In this document: positions 1 to 8,543 of the stretch, piece by piece
How the letters are laid out: every line of letters starts with the position of its first letter
Position numbering within the stretch: position 1 is the first letter of the stretch
Assembly (NCBI RefSeq): GCF_002455975.1
Contig: NZ_DKLM01000167.1
Location: 11,543-45,755, forward strand
Length of the DNA stretch: 34,213 nucleotides
DNA from: Clostridium sp. UBA6640
GTDB taxonomy: Bacteria > Bacillota > Clostridia > Clostridiales > Clostridiaceae
Direction: 5' to 3'
Made by a program: the position numbers and the translations under genes
Notes under the pieces: generated by a model
What the model saw: the letters and a program-made list of their open reading frames with translations, nothing else
Told to the model about the DNA's origin: nothing
The model's database searches: none

Positions 1-745
1 AATATACTGCTTTTTTGTCTTCTAAATGTTTAAACCAATAATACTTGTCTTTGTTTTGCATATATAAAGGAATATTTTCGCCCTCTCTACCTTTCCCAAA
101 TATATTCTCAAATACTTCTTCTCCATCTAACGCTTTAACATTAATACTTTTTTCACTATTACCCTCAAAAGTAAAAGTTGCACTCTCAACATTTTCAATA
201 ATATTTAACCCTTTAAGTAACTCAGGCAGAGCTATCCTAATAGGAATTTGTGATTTTAAAATAGCTTCATTTTCATGAGAAACTACGGAAGATATTCTTT
301 CAATTATTTCGTTGATATCTTTATTATCAATTTTTTCAAGTTTTTTATATTTAAAATCCTTATAATCCTCTAAAGTGTTTATAAGATAAATTCCATCATT
401 GAACCAGTAAAATTCTAATGGAAAGATTTTTTCTTCACTAAAGTTAATTGAAGTATGAGCATCTCCAATTGAAGCAACTATTTGAGATAAATTAGCTTTA
501 ATTTCAGCATCATTCATTTGATTCAATTGTCCTTTTAATTCATTTATTTCATTTTTAAACTCTTCTTCATTTAATTTAAAAAACATATTTTTGTGCTTTT
601 TAGGAAGTTTATCTGCAATATAATTAATGTCCTTTTCCCATTTATCTATTCTATCGCTATTTCCAGAAATATACTTTGCATCACTATTTACAGCAAAAAT
701 ACATATAACCCCTATTATTAAAATTAATGAAATAATTTTCTTCAT
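1..745 (-). CDS. Secreted S41-like peptidase, N-terminal part (cut by window edge)
   Basis: This reading frame runs open from an ATG at 745 to the left edge, giving 248 codons with no stop, so the C-terminus lies outside. A ribosome binding site (AGGGGTGA) sits 9 nt before the ATG. The protein starts MKKIISLILIIGVICIFA, a typical signal peptide or membrane anchor. It continues with a charged helical region and a segment reading IGDAHTSI near residue 114, which resembles the G-D-x-H-T motif in the N-terminal part of S41 (C-terminal processing or tricorn-like) peptidases. The catalytic Ser/Lys region would lie beyond the window, so activity cannot be judged. The peptidase assignment is inferred from that motif and the domain order. 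An uncharacterised secreted protein is the alternative. Confidence 0.6.
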   Translation of the reverse strand, partial: MKKIISLILIIGVICIFAVNSDAKYISGNSDRIDKWEKDINYIADKLPKKHKNMFFKLNEEEFKNEINELKGQLNQMNDAEIKANLSQIVASIGDAHTSINFSEEKIFPLEFYWFNDGIYLINTLEDYKDFKYKKLEKIDNKDINEIIERISSVVSHENEAILKSQIPIRIALPELLKGLNIIENVESATFTFEGNSEKSINVKALDGEEVFENIFGKGREGENIPLYMQNKDKYYWFKHLEDKKAVY

Positions 746-890
746 TATATAATTCACCCCTATTTTTATTAAGCCAAACTATTATTTGTTTTGACATTTC
801 CTTTAGAAATCCCTATTTTATAATTTCTTCATATATTGTTATGGTCATTTTATCATATACGTATCTTTGATAAATAATATAATTATGTTC

Positions 891-1151
891 TTATTTAACT
901 TCACTTTCTTCTACTTCTCCATAAATAACAACTCTACCATTATCAGGACATTTCATTTGAAATTTTTTCTCTTTATAATTACCATAGTCTAATGTAGCAC
1001 CATTTAGAAGAGCGTATACACTTGGATATATACTATTCCAAAGTTCATGGCAAATAGGTGGACATATATCTTCAACAATAAAACTATCACCACTTTTATA
1101 ATATCCACATCTGCATTTACTTTCTTTTATAGTTAACTTCACTTTTGGCAT
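891..1151 (-). CDS. TIGR04076 family small protein
   Basis: An 86-residue protein beginning MPKVKLTIKE. The frame stays open upstream to 1205, but AAGGAG lies 11 nt before the ATG at 1151, so this start is chosen. It resembles the TIGR04076 family: short, beta-rich, opening with a VKLTI strand, then a Cys-containing GYYKSGDSFIVE segment, then CPPICHELWNSIYPSVYALLNG (the family's conserved 'CP..W..IYP...AL..G' region), and a closing CPD..RVVIY strand. The function of the family is not known. The gene follows the AAC(6')-like gene with a 29 nt gap, so the two may be co-transcribed. Five cysteines and a histidine could bind metal, but this is a guess. Confidence 0.7.
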   Translation of the reverse strand: MPKVKLTIKESKCRCGYYKSGDSFIVEDICPPICHELWNSIYPSVYALLNGATLDYGNYKEKKFQMKCPDNGRVVIYGEVEESEVK

Positions 1152-1180
1152 AATTTTTTTACTCCTTAAATCTAAAATGA

Positions 1181-1627
1181 TTAGCCTATATCCTTTAAAA
1201 AGCATATTATTCTATTAACTTCCGTATATCCTATTTTTTTATGAAAGTTATAGCTCTCTACATTGTTAAATTCAACATCGGATCCCATTTGTGTACATCC
1301 TCTTGATTTTGCCCATTCTTCACTACTTCTAACTAATATTTTAGCAATACCTTTTCCTCTATGGTTTTCTTTTACAAATATACCTTCTATAAATCCAACA
1401 GGACTAGAATCTGATCCCTCCACATAATCATGCCTTATAGCAACATGATTAAATCCAATAAACTCATTTTCTAGCTTGTATAGAAGTATTTCTTCTTTTT
1501 CATTATTTAAAATTTCTGTTAGCTCTTCTTTAAGTCCCTCATAAGTATTATCAGGCCATAATTGTAAAGCCATAAGTAAGATATCATCTATATTTTCTAA
1601 GCTTGCAAATACAATATTTTTATCCAT
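1181..1627 (-). CDS. AAC(6')-like GNAT acetyltransferase
   Basis: A 148-residue single-domain GNAT protein. Motif A is present as ENHRGKGIAKILV (residues 87-99; R90-G-K-G-I-A binds acetyl-CoA pyrophosphate). The stretch IRHDYVEGSDSSPVGFIEGIFV (about 64-85) and the C-terminal FHKKIGY...NRIICFLK match the pattern of aminoglycoside 6'-N-acetyltransferases of the AAC(6') type, where the acidic HDYVEG segment lies near the aminoglycoside site. The expected reaction is acetyl-CoA-dependent acetylation of an aminoglycoside 6'-amino group. A chromosomal copy in an anaerobe may serve another amine substrate. The start has GAGGGGG 4 nt ahead. It may form an operon with the TIGR04076 gene. Confidence 0.75.
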   Translation of the reverse strand: MDKNIVFASLENIDDILLMALQLWPDNTYEGLKEELTEILNNEKEEILLYKLENEFIGFNHVAIRHDYVEGSDSSPVGFIEGIFVKENHRGKGIAKILVRSSEEWAKSRGCTQMGSDVEFNNVESYNFHKKIGYTEVNRIICFLKDIG

Positions 1628-1701
1628 AAATCCCCCTCATTTCGCTAAACCTTCAATTAATTATAACATTAAACTGGATTATTTTTACATAAAATTAAAA
1701 T

Positions 1702-1743
1702 AAAAATACTATCGAAACTTATATAACATTCAATAGTATTTTT
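1702..1743 (-). terminator. Rho-independent terminator of the aromatic acid exporter gene
   Basis: AAAAATACTAT/ATAGTATTTTT arms plus GAA/TTC with one mismatch, loop of 12 nt, followed on the minus strand by T-rich sequence. It lies 24 nt past the stop of the gene ending at 1767. Confidence 0.75.
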
Positions 1744-1766
1744 GCTCTTTTATATTTTTATATCAC

Positions 1767-2762
1767 TTACTTTTCACTTGGCCAGAAATATCCAATTTCT
1801 TCTCTATCTAAATTATTTTTAAAATCTCGTTTCACTTCTAATAGGTACTCTAAATCGTTTAGAAATTGAAATAATATTGCCCTGCTCTCAAACTCTTCTC
1901 TAGTCTTTGGTAACTCTTGAATACGACAGGCTTCTAATACAACCTTAAATTCTTTTAATAGTTCTTCTGCACTGTTATATTCATGGAGCTCTAGAGCAAT
2001 TTTTTCTGCAAAACTTGCCACAATCTCCGTTTGAGTTGGCGTCATTTCAAACTTAACAATATGTTTACGCATATGTTCTAATATTGTAAATTGAGTAGTT
2101 CTCATTTCCATATATTGTACATAGTATTTCACTTCATGCATAATATAATTATCTAAATGCTGCCTTGCACGCTCATTTGCTTCTTTTAATCGTTTCTCTA
2201 AATCTTGAAATGTCTGTTCTTCATCTATATAAATAGAGTGACTTCTTAAAGTATGAGCCATATTTAACAGTATTTTTCGTATACTCTCTTCAATATAACG
2301 CTGATCTTCTTTTATCTCACCTTCAATTTTAGGCATATAAGCATTTAGTAAAATTCCAATTCCTGCTCCTACTGTCATAAGTAATATCTCATTTTTCATC
2401 CAGTAAAGCGAAATAGACTTTTCAACTAATAAATGAGTTACTAGTACTGAGCTGACTACTATACCGTCTGTCAAATTAAACTTCACCGTAAATGGAATAA
2501 AAATAAGTAAAAATACTCCAAATGATACAGCATTATAGCCAAATGCAGTAAATAAAATAGCTGCTATTACTAAGGCCATTACTGTAGAGCCGAATCTTTG
2601 AAAGGCTAAAGCAATTGATTTTTTCTTTGTATTTTGAATAGTTAAAATAGTAATAACCCCAGCTGATACAGCATATTGTAATCCTATTGCCTTAGCTAAG
2701 ATAATGGCAAGTGTTGCTCCAATAGCAGTTTTTAATACTCTAAGTCCAATAAATCTCCCCAT
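1767..2762 (-). CDS. Aromatic acid exporter (ArAE/FUSC-type) membrane protein
   Basis: A 331-residue protein with an N-terminal membrane half and a cytosolic helical half. Hydrophobic segments cover about residues 8-45 (two helices), 60-100 and 105-140, with the conserved loop TILTIQNTKKKSIALAFQRFGSTV between the first pairs. This is the layout of Gram-positive aromatic acid exporter family proteins (DUF939 with its C-terminal domain). The C-terminal half (about 150-331) is charged and helical, as in that family. The role is probably efflux of aromatic or other weak organic acids, but substrates are not established for most members. GGAGGAG precedes the ATG by 5 nt. The gene appears monocistronic, with its own terminator. 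Confidence 0.75.
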   Translation of the reverse strand: MGRFIGLRVLKTAIGATLAIILAKAIGLQYAVSAGVITILTIQNTKKKSIALAFQRFGSTVMALVIAAILFTAFGYNAVSFGVFLLIFIPFTVKFNLTDGIVVSSVLVTHLLVEKSISLYWMKNEILLMTVGAGIGILLNAYMPKIEGEIKEDQRYIEESIRKILLNMAHTLRSHSIYIDEEQTFQDLEKRLKEANERARQHLDNYIMHEVKYYVQYMEMRTTQFTILEHMRKHIVKFEMTPTQTEIVASFAEKIALELHEYNSAEELLKEFKVVLEACRIQELPKTREEFESRAILFQFLNDLEYLLEVKRDFKNNLDREEIGYFWPSEK

Positions 2763-2917
2763 AAACTCCTCCTTTATCTATAATGCTACTATTTTCTTTA
2801 ATTCATATACTATATATAGTATCGTAAAATTTCACCATTTTATATATAATTTTATCAATCTCATAAAAAATAAAGTAAGCTATGATAAGCTTTATATTAT
2901 AACTTTTTATACAGATT

Positions 2918-2952
2918 AAAACCCCAGTGAAAGTTCCTTTCTCTGGGGTTTT
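2918..2952 (-). terminator. Strong intrinsic terminator after topB
   Basis: AAAACCCCAG (2918-2927) pairs with CTGGGGTTTT (2943-2952), and an inner GAAAG/CTTTC pairs across a T/T mismatch with a 3 nt loop. It lies 40 nt downstream of the topB stop. The A and T flanks would let it work in both directions. Confidence 0.85.
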
Positions 2953-2992
2953 AACAAAATTAATAAAAATTGATTTCAATTAAAACAATTTT

Positions 2993-5173
2993 TTAAAACT
3001 TTAATTTTGATAAAGCATCTGCTAATGCAGAATTTATAGGTTCATTATTTTCTTTTTGTTGCTTTCTTAAATATTTATTTACTTCTTGTTTAGTAACTTT
3101 TTTGTTACCCTCTTGCTTTCTATTTTTAAACTCAGACATTTTTTCTCTATAGCTACAGTTTGGACATACAAATATCTGCCCTTCTCCTTGTCCTCTTAAC
3201 TCTAGCTTTTTGTGACATTCTGGACATCTTGAATTAGTTACTCTTGCTATTCCTTTTCTATATCCACAGGCTCTATCTTGACATACAAGTATCTTTCCTT
3301 TTTTGCCATTTACCTCTAGTAGATATTTGCCACAATCAGGACATTTTTCTCTAGTCATGTTATCATGAACATATTTTGTACTACTACCTGCTACTGTTTT
3401 AACAAGCTCTGCAGAATATCTTCTCATTTCCTCTACAAAATCTTTAGGATTTGAGCTTCCTTTGCTTATTAAGTTTAAAGTTTGTTCCCATTTTGCTGTA
3501 AGCTTAGGTGATTTCAAATCTTCTGGCGCTAAGTCTATAAGCTGAATTCCTTTAGAAGTTGGATGTATTTCCTTACCTTTTCTCTCTACATAAAATGTAG
3601 AAAACAATTTTTCAATAATATCTGCTCTTGTAGCTGGAGTTCCTAGTCCCCCTGCTTCATTTATAGCTTCTTTTAAGGCTTTATTGTCTTCCATAAACTT
3701 TTGAGGATTTTCCATAGCTGAAAGTAATGTAGCTTCTGTGTATCTTGCTGGTGGTTTAGTTTGTAGAGTTCTTAAGGAAACTCCTTCTACTTTTAATTTA
3801 TCCCCAGCATTAATACTTGGTAGATTTTGTTCTTTTTCATCCTCATCTTCTTTATCATTAACTACATTTCCACTGATTTCTTTCCATCCTAAGGATTTAA
3901 CAACTTTTCCCCTAGCTCTTACAATATGATTATTGCATTCTCCCTTAACTGTAATTTGTTCATATTCAAAAGCTGGAGATAAAACCTCTAAAAATCTTTT
4001 AACAACTAAGTCATATATATTTCTCTCCTCAAAACTTAGTGAAGATAAATTAACATGCTGTTCAGTAGGAATAATAGCATGGTGATCTGATACCTTAGAG
4101 TTATCAACTAACCTTTTAGTAGCGTTAATTTTTCCTCTTAATATTTTTCTTACAGCTTCACTATAAGGCCCTACATTCACTGCTTTAAGTCTATCACTTA
4201 AGGTAGATACCATATCACTAGTTAAATATCTTGAATCTGTTCTAGGATAAGTTAATAACTTATGATTTTCATATAATCTTTGCATAAGCTGAAGAGTTTG
4301 CTTTGCAGAATAACCATATCTTCTATTAGCGTCCCTTTGAAGTTCTGTTAAATCATAAGCTAATGGTGGAAGCTCCTTTTTATTCTCACTTTTAACCTCG
4401 CTAATTGTTATAGTGCCATTTTTAAAATCGCTTGCTATAATATCAGCCTTTTTCTTGTCAAAAATTCTATTATTATTATTTTTATCCACATAACTTAAAT
4501 TAAAACCTTTAGTTTTCACATCTATACTGTAATAATCCACAGGTTTAAATTTTTTAATTTCCTCTTCTCTTTTTACTATCATATAAAGGGTTGGTGTTTG
4601 CACACGTCCTGCTGATAATTGTGCATTATATTTACTTGCCAGTGCTCTAGTTACGTTTAAACCTACAAGCCAATCTGCCTCAGCTCTACATTGTGCTGCC
4701 TTATATAAATTATCATAAGCCCTTCCATCTTTTAAATTATTAAATCCATCTTTTATAGCTTTTTCTGTTTGAGAAGAAATCCAAAGTCTTTTAAAAGGCT
4801 TTCTAAAATTAGCTTTTTCCATAATCCATCTCGCTACAAGCTCTCCTTCTCTTCCAGCATCTGTAGCTATAATAAGACTTGCAACATCCTCTCGTTTCAT
4901 AAGATTTTTAACAACACTAAACTGTTTTCCACCTTGTTTAATTACCACAAGTTCCATCTTTTTAGGAAGCATAGGTAAATTTTCTAAACTCCAAACCTTA
5001 TATTTATTATCGTAAGCTTCTGGGTCAGCCAATGTAACTAAATGTCCAAGTGCCCAAGTAACTATATATTTATTTCCTTCTAAATATCCATTATTAACTT
5101 TATTACAACCTAAAACCTTCCCTAACTCTTTACCAACAGAAGGCTTTTCAGCTAAAACCAATATTTTTGACAT
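2993..5173 (-). CDS. topB: DNA topoisomerase III
   Basis: A 726-residue type IA topoisomerase. Residues 1-140 form the TOPRIM domain, with E9 in LVLAEKPSVGK and TDAGREGE at 104-111. The central domain carries the active-site tyrosine in LLTYPRTDSRYL (Y309, within 307-317) and QLSAGRVQTPTL (185-196), typical of TopB. The later region GGLGTPATRADIIEKL (508-523) is also conserved in type IA enzymes. The C-terminus has two four-cysteine zinc ribbons (C611, C614, C631, C636 and C650, C653, C670, C673) followed by a basic tail. It relaxes and decatenates negatively supercoiled DNA through a transient 5'-phosphotyrosine. GGAG precedes the ATG by 7 nt. It is a single-gene unit with a strong terminator. 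Confidence 0.95.
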   Translation of the reverse strand: MSKILVLAEKPSVGKELGKVLGCNKVNNGYLEGNKYIVTWALGHLVTLADPEAYDNKYKVWSLENLPMLPKKMELVVIKQGGKQFSVVKNLMKREDVASLIIATDAGREGELVARWIMEKANFRKPFKRLWISSQTEKAIKDGFNNLKDGRAYDNLYKAAQCRAEADWLVGLNVTRALASKYNAQLSAGRVQTPTLYMIVKREEEIKKFKPVDYYSIDVKTKGFNLSYVDKNNNNRIFDKKKADIIASDFKNGTITISEVKSENKKELPPLAYDLTELQRDANRRYGYSAKQTLQLMQRLYENHKLLTYPRTDSRYLTSDMVSTLSDRLKAVNVGPYSEAVRKILRGKINATKRLVDNSKVSDHHAIIPTEQHVNLSSLSFEERNIYDLVVKRFLEVLSPAFEYEQITVKGECNNHIVRARGKVVKSLGWKEISGNVVNDKEDEDEKEQNLPSINAGDKLKVEGVSLRTLQTKPPARYTEATLLSAMENPQKFMEDNKALKEAINEAGGLGTPATRADIIEKLFSTFYVERKGKEIHPTSKGIQLIDLAPEDLKSPKLTAKWEQTLNLISKGSSNPKDFVEEMRRYSAELVKTVAGSSTKYVHDNMTREKCPDCGKYLLEVNGKKGKILVCQDRACGYRKGIARVTNSRCPECHKKLELRGQGEGQIFVCPNCSYREKMSEFKNRKQEGNKKVTKQEVNKYLRKQQKENNEPINSALADALSKLKF

Positions 5174-5393
5174 CTCATATCTCCAATCTAAATTTATATA
5201 GTAATATTTATTATACCACTAAAAAGAAAAATCGCGATAAAATCACTATTCCTAATGAAAAATTTATATTCTACTTATTATTTATATCAATATATTTATT
5301 CACTTAATTCTTTATAAAAAATTCTTATTAAATTTAGATTTTATATCATCATGCTAATTATTTAATATTCTACATAAAACAACAATATAATTC

Positions 5394-5488
5394 ATTAATT
5401 TTACATAAGTATAATTTTATGCTATAATTTTCATAAATAAGTTGTATTTAATTAATTTTATATAGATATAACTTTATACTATAATTTT
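5394..5488 (+). promoter_or_regulatory. Duplicated promoter segment upstream of the DUF4352 lipoprotein gene
   Basis: Two 38-bp segments, 5394-5431 and 5451-5488, match at 33 of 38 positions with a 57-nt period. Each starts ATTAATTTTA and ends CTATAATTTT, so each holds a TATAAT box (5423-5428 and 5480-5485). The second lies 20 nt before the ATG, just upstream of GGAGG. The -35 boxes are poor. The rest of the gap from topB (5174-5393) is AT-rich and shows nothing I can name. Confidence 0.5.
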
Positions 5489-5504
5489 ATTGGAGGGTTA
5501 AATT

Positions 5505-6038
5505 ATGATAAGTAAAAAATTTAGATTAATCTGTGCTTCTTTAGCAGCTGTTTCTCTTCTTGCTTTTGTAGGATGTTCATCAGATAATACAAAAGCTGAT
5601 GAAAATACAGATAAACCTGTAGTGGAAGAAAGTAAAAAAGAAGATAAAGAACTTAAGGTTGGAGATACTTTTGAACAAGATGGCCTTAAGGTTACTGTAA
5701 ATAAAATTAGAGAAGTAAAACCTACAGATGATTTCATGAAACCTGATGAAGGAACTAAGTGGGTTGCAGCAGATGTTACAATTGAAAATATAGGAAATGA
5801 AGATGCAGCTATAAGTTCAGTCTTAAATTTCAAGCTACTTGATAAAGATGGAAGAAGCTTTGATATGGCTATTGTAACTGATTTAAAAGGTAGCTTAGAT
5901 GGTGCACTTACAGCTGGAAGAAAAATGACTGGTGAAACTGCATTCTCTGTTCCTATGGACACTCAAGAAGTAGAATTAGAAGTTAACCTTAATTTAACTG
6001 GAAAACCAAATTACATAAAAGCAACTATTGAACAATAA
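5505..6038 (+). CDS. DUF4352-type lipoprotein
   Basis: A 177-residue secreted lipoprotein. The signal peptide MISKKFRLICASLAAVSLLA is followed by a lipobox ending FVGC (Cys24), then a Ser/Asp/Lys linker and a beta-rich domain from about residue 48: LKVGDTFEQDGLKVTVNKIREV, VAADVTIENIGNEDAAIS, FKLLDKDGRSF. This is the immunoglobulin/telokin-like pattern of DUF4352. The role is unknown; these proteins are anchored to the outer face of the membrane. GGAGGG lies 7 nt before the ATG. The opposite-strand open frame over the same bases has no supporting features and is rejected. Codon 1 and the lipobox both support this frame. Confidence 0.85.
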   Translation: MISKKFRLICASLAAVSLLAFVGCSSDNTKADENTDKPVVEESKKEDKELKVGDTFEQDGLKVTVNKIREVKPTDDFMKPDEGTKWVAADVTIENIGNEDAAISSVLNFKLLDKDGRSFDMAIVTDLKGSLDGALTAGRKMTGETAFSVPMDTQEVELEVNLNLTGKPNYIKATIEQ

Positions 6039-6050
6039 TAAAAATTAAAT

Positions 6051-6105
6051 AAATAAGAACTTCTTCGTAAATATTTTTAAAATATCTTTAAAGAAGTTCT
6101 TATTT
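6051..6105. terminator. Bidirectional terminator between convergent genes
   Basis: Perfect 15-bp arms AAATAAGAACTTCTT (6051-6065) and its complement (6091-6105) between the stop of the lipoprotein gene (6038) and that of the chemoreceptor gene (6130). A/T runs flank both sides, so it can serve both convergent transcripts. Confidence 0.8.
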
Positions 6106-6129
6106 GCTTTTAAATTATACTATAATAGG

Positions 6130-8181
6130 CTATAATTTAAATTTATTTAAATCTGATTGTAGCTCAAATGCCATATTTGAAAGTTCTTCTGATGCATGTG
6201 AAACTTCTTGCATCAGAGCAGATTGTTCTTCACTTGAAGCCGCTACACTTTGCGAATTTAAAGCAGTCTGCTTTGGAATTTGAGCATTTTCATCTATAGA
6301 TTTAACCATTACTTTAGTGCTTGATAAAACACTATCTATCACTCCTGAAACACTCTTCATATTATTAGAAACATTTTCGATTTCACTTAATATCTCCTTA
6401 AATGATTCTCCTGCATTTTCAACAAGATTCATTCCTTCATCAACTGCCTTATTCCCTTCATCCATTGAGGTTATAGCAAATGAAATTTCATTTTGAATTT
6501 CATTTATTATTGAAGAAATATTATTTGATGCATTGGCAGATTGCTCTGCTAATTTTCTTATTTCATCAGCAACAACTGCAAAGCCTTTTCCCTGTTCTCC
6601 AGCTCTTGCAGCTTCTATGGCTGCATTTAATGCAAGTAAATTAGTTCGTGAAGATATATCTGTTATTAAAGATATTATCTCTCCTATTTTACTTGATTTT
6701 TCTCCTAAAGAATTTATCATTTTAGATGAAGTATATACCTTAGAATTTATCTCATTCATTTGATTTATTGTTCCTATTATGACATCATTTCCATCGAAAG
6801 CTTTATTATAAGCAGTAATCGAAGAGTTTGTTGCAGTATTTATATCATTCGCTATTTTATCTACGCCTTTAAATACCTGCTCACTTTCCTCTGACATAAT
6901 ATCATATGATGATGACTGTAAGTCACTACCGTTAGCTATTTCTTGTATAGAAACAGCTATTTGATCTGCTGCTTCTCTAGTTTGTCCCGCACTAGCAGTT
7001 AATTCTTCCGAAGTAGCAACTACTTGTTCTAATCCGTCAGACACACTTTTTATTATATTCTTCAAATTATCATTCATCTTATTAAGATAAACTGCCATTA
7101 CTCCTAATTCATCATTATTAGTAACTTCTATCCTGTTTGTTAAATCACCCGAAGCTATAGATTCTGCTAATTTATTAGCACCAGATATCCTATTTTTAAT
7201 ATTATTAACTATAAGTATTACAATTAAGATTATAACTATAATGGTACCTGTCATAGTTATTAATACCTTATTAGATAAACTTTCTAATGGAGATAACAGT
7301 TCTTTTTCTGGAATAGATAAAACTAATTTCCAATTCACATTTGGCACTTTAGAATAAAATATCATATTCTTTCCATTAGAATCATTAAAATAACCTACTC
7401 CACTTTCATTTTCTAATATTTCTTTACTTATAGATGATATACTTTCATTTGTATCATTTGAAATATTAACTTTCATATTTTTTTCTTCATCTATATCGGA
7501 AAGATATATTCCATCTTTATTTACCAAAAATGCTCTTCCACTTTCGCCCACTTTTATATTTCTTATCATTTCCTGTATCCTTGATAAGTCTATATCTGCT
7601 GTAGTAACACCTATAAAATTTTTTTTATCGTCTACTATAGGTACTGTCGTAGTTATCATAGTTACATTTGCAACCTCATCTTCATATGGTTCTGACCAGC
7701 TTAAATCCTTATCTATATTTTTACCTTGCTTATACCAATCACTAGATGTATAATCTACTTTACTGTACTCTTCTGTATAAGTCACTACACCATCTTTTTT
7801 ATAACCATATGGTCCAAAAAATTTAACATCACTTTTGTATTTAAAAGGTTCATACCATACTCCAGATCCAAAAGTTTCATCATTAGACTCTGCATATGAC
7901 TTTACTAAGTTTTCATAGTCTTTTTCACTTAAATTTTTTCCGCATATGCCTACTGTTTTTGCTAAGATTAAAGGAATTTTTGAATGCTTGTCTAAAGCTT
8001 TAGATATATTTTCGATGACTGAATTAGTTTGATATTTCATTTTTTCATTAATTTCACTATCTATTATTTGTTTTGCTGTAATATAAGATAGTGATGATAA
8101 CATAAGCATTGATATTATAGTTACTGGTAATATCATAACTAACATTTTGCTTTTTATACTTTTAAACCTTAACTTTACCAT
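6130..8181 (-). CDS. Methyl-accepting chemotaxis protein with dCache sensor
   Basis: A 683-residue transmembrane chemoreceptor. TM1 is about 12-36. The extracellular region 40-305 has the double-Cache pattern (WYEPFKY, SDWYKQGK, TTTVPIVDDKKNFIGVTTADIDL, then GRAFLVNKDGIYLSD). TM2 is about 305-327, HAMP 328-380, and the cytoplasmic coiled coil 380-683. The signalling hairpin tip SRTNLLALNAAIEAARAGEQGKGFAVVADEIRKLAEQS (about 511-548) is intact and would contact CheA/CheW. The ligand cannot be read from sequence; dCache domains often bind amino acids or other small organic molecules. GGAGG lies 6 nt before the ATG. The gene is alone, with no che or flagellar genes nearby. Confidence 0.93.
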   Translation of the reverse strand: MVKLRFKSIKSKMLVMILPVTIISMLMLSSLSYITAKQIIDSEINEKMKYQTNSVIENISKALDKHSKIPLILAKTVGICGKNLSEKDYENLVKSYAESNDETFGSGVWYEPFKYKSDVKFFGPYGYKKDGVVTYTEEYSKVDYTSSDWYKQGKNIDKDLSWSEPYEDEVANVTMITTTVPIVDDKKNFIGVTTADIDLSRIQEMIRNIKVGESGRAFLVNKDGIYLSDIDEEKNMKVNISNDTNESISSISKEILENESGVGYFNDSNGKNMIFYSKVPNVNWKLVLSIPEKELLSPLESLSNKVLITMTGTIIVIILIVILIVNNIKNRISGANKLAESIASGDLTNRIEVTNNDELGVMAVYLNKMNDNLKNIIKSVSDGLEQVVATSEELTASAGQTREAADQIAVSIQEIANGSDLQSSSYDIMSEESEQVFKGVDKIANDINTATNSSITAYNKAFDGNDVIIGTINQMNEINSKVYTSSKMINSLGEKSSKIGEIISLITDISSRTNLLALNAAIEAARAGEQGKGFAVVADEIRKLAEQSANASNNISSIINEIQNEISFAITSMDEGNKAVDEGMNLVENAGESFKEILSEIENVSNNMKSVSGVIDSVLSSTKVMVKSIDENAQIPKQTALNSQSVAASSEEQSALMQEVSHASEELSNMAFELQSDLNKFKL

Positions 8182-8326
8182 GTTATCCTCCTTCTAAATG
8201 TAATAATTTTTTAAAAAATTTTAATTTATTACGATAAATTACATTAAATTATACAATTTATAGTCGTTAAAATCTAAGGAAACTTTAGTTTTTTTACCTG
8301 TTAACTATTTATTAATGAAGATATAT

Positions 8327-8407
8327 TTCAGTGGATAATTTTATTATAAAGGTTAAAATCATGCATAAGCTAAACTTTCATTAAGGAACCCTATATAATA
8401 GCTTAGT
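8327..8407 (-). repeat. Left copy of an ~80-bp inverted repeat flanking the ABC/two-component genes
   Basis: Read on the minus strand (8407 to 8327) it aligns almost gap-free, at roughly 80% identity, with the plus strand at 14437-14516. Shared blocks include ACTAAG, GGTTCC, AATGAAA, TTTAGCTTATGCAT and CATAATAAAATT-like runs. It lies 145-225 nt upstream of the chemoreceptor start. The rest of the 362-nt gap (8182-8543) holds the chemoreceptor's AT-rich promoter region and the terminator at 8446-8478. Confidence 0.7.
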
Positions 8408-8445
8408 AAATATTAATCTAATTTTATTTCAAAATATAAAGAAAA

Positions 8446-8478
8446 AAACTAAAAAAATCATGACAAAGTCATGATTTT
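8446..8478 (-). terminator. Terminator of the ABC transporter genes
   Basis: AAAATCATGAC (8454-8464) and GTCATGATTTT (8468-8478) form an 11-bp stem with a 3-nt loop. On the minus strand it is followed by a run of T. It lies 66 nt after the permease stop. Confidence 0.85.
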
Positions 8479-8543
8479 CTTAATATGAGCTAAACTAATA
8501 TTTTTATTTAGAAGTCTAAATAGATTGCAAATCATCTAAGACA

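Noticed and set aside
5498..5962. 154-residue minus-strand open frame
   Set aside because: It lies entirely opposite the lipoprotein gene, which has a ribosome binding site, signal peptide and lipobox; this frame has none.
8182..8326. Search for a sigma-D (flagellar) promoter of the chemoreceptor gene
   Set aside because: A TAAA box is followed by ACGACTAT rather than CCGATAT; the match is too weak to call.
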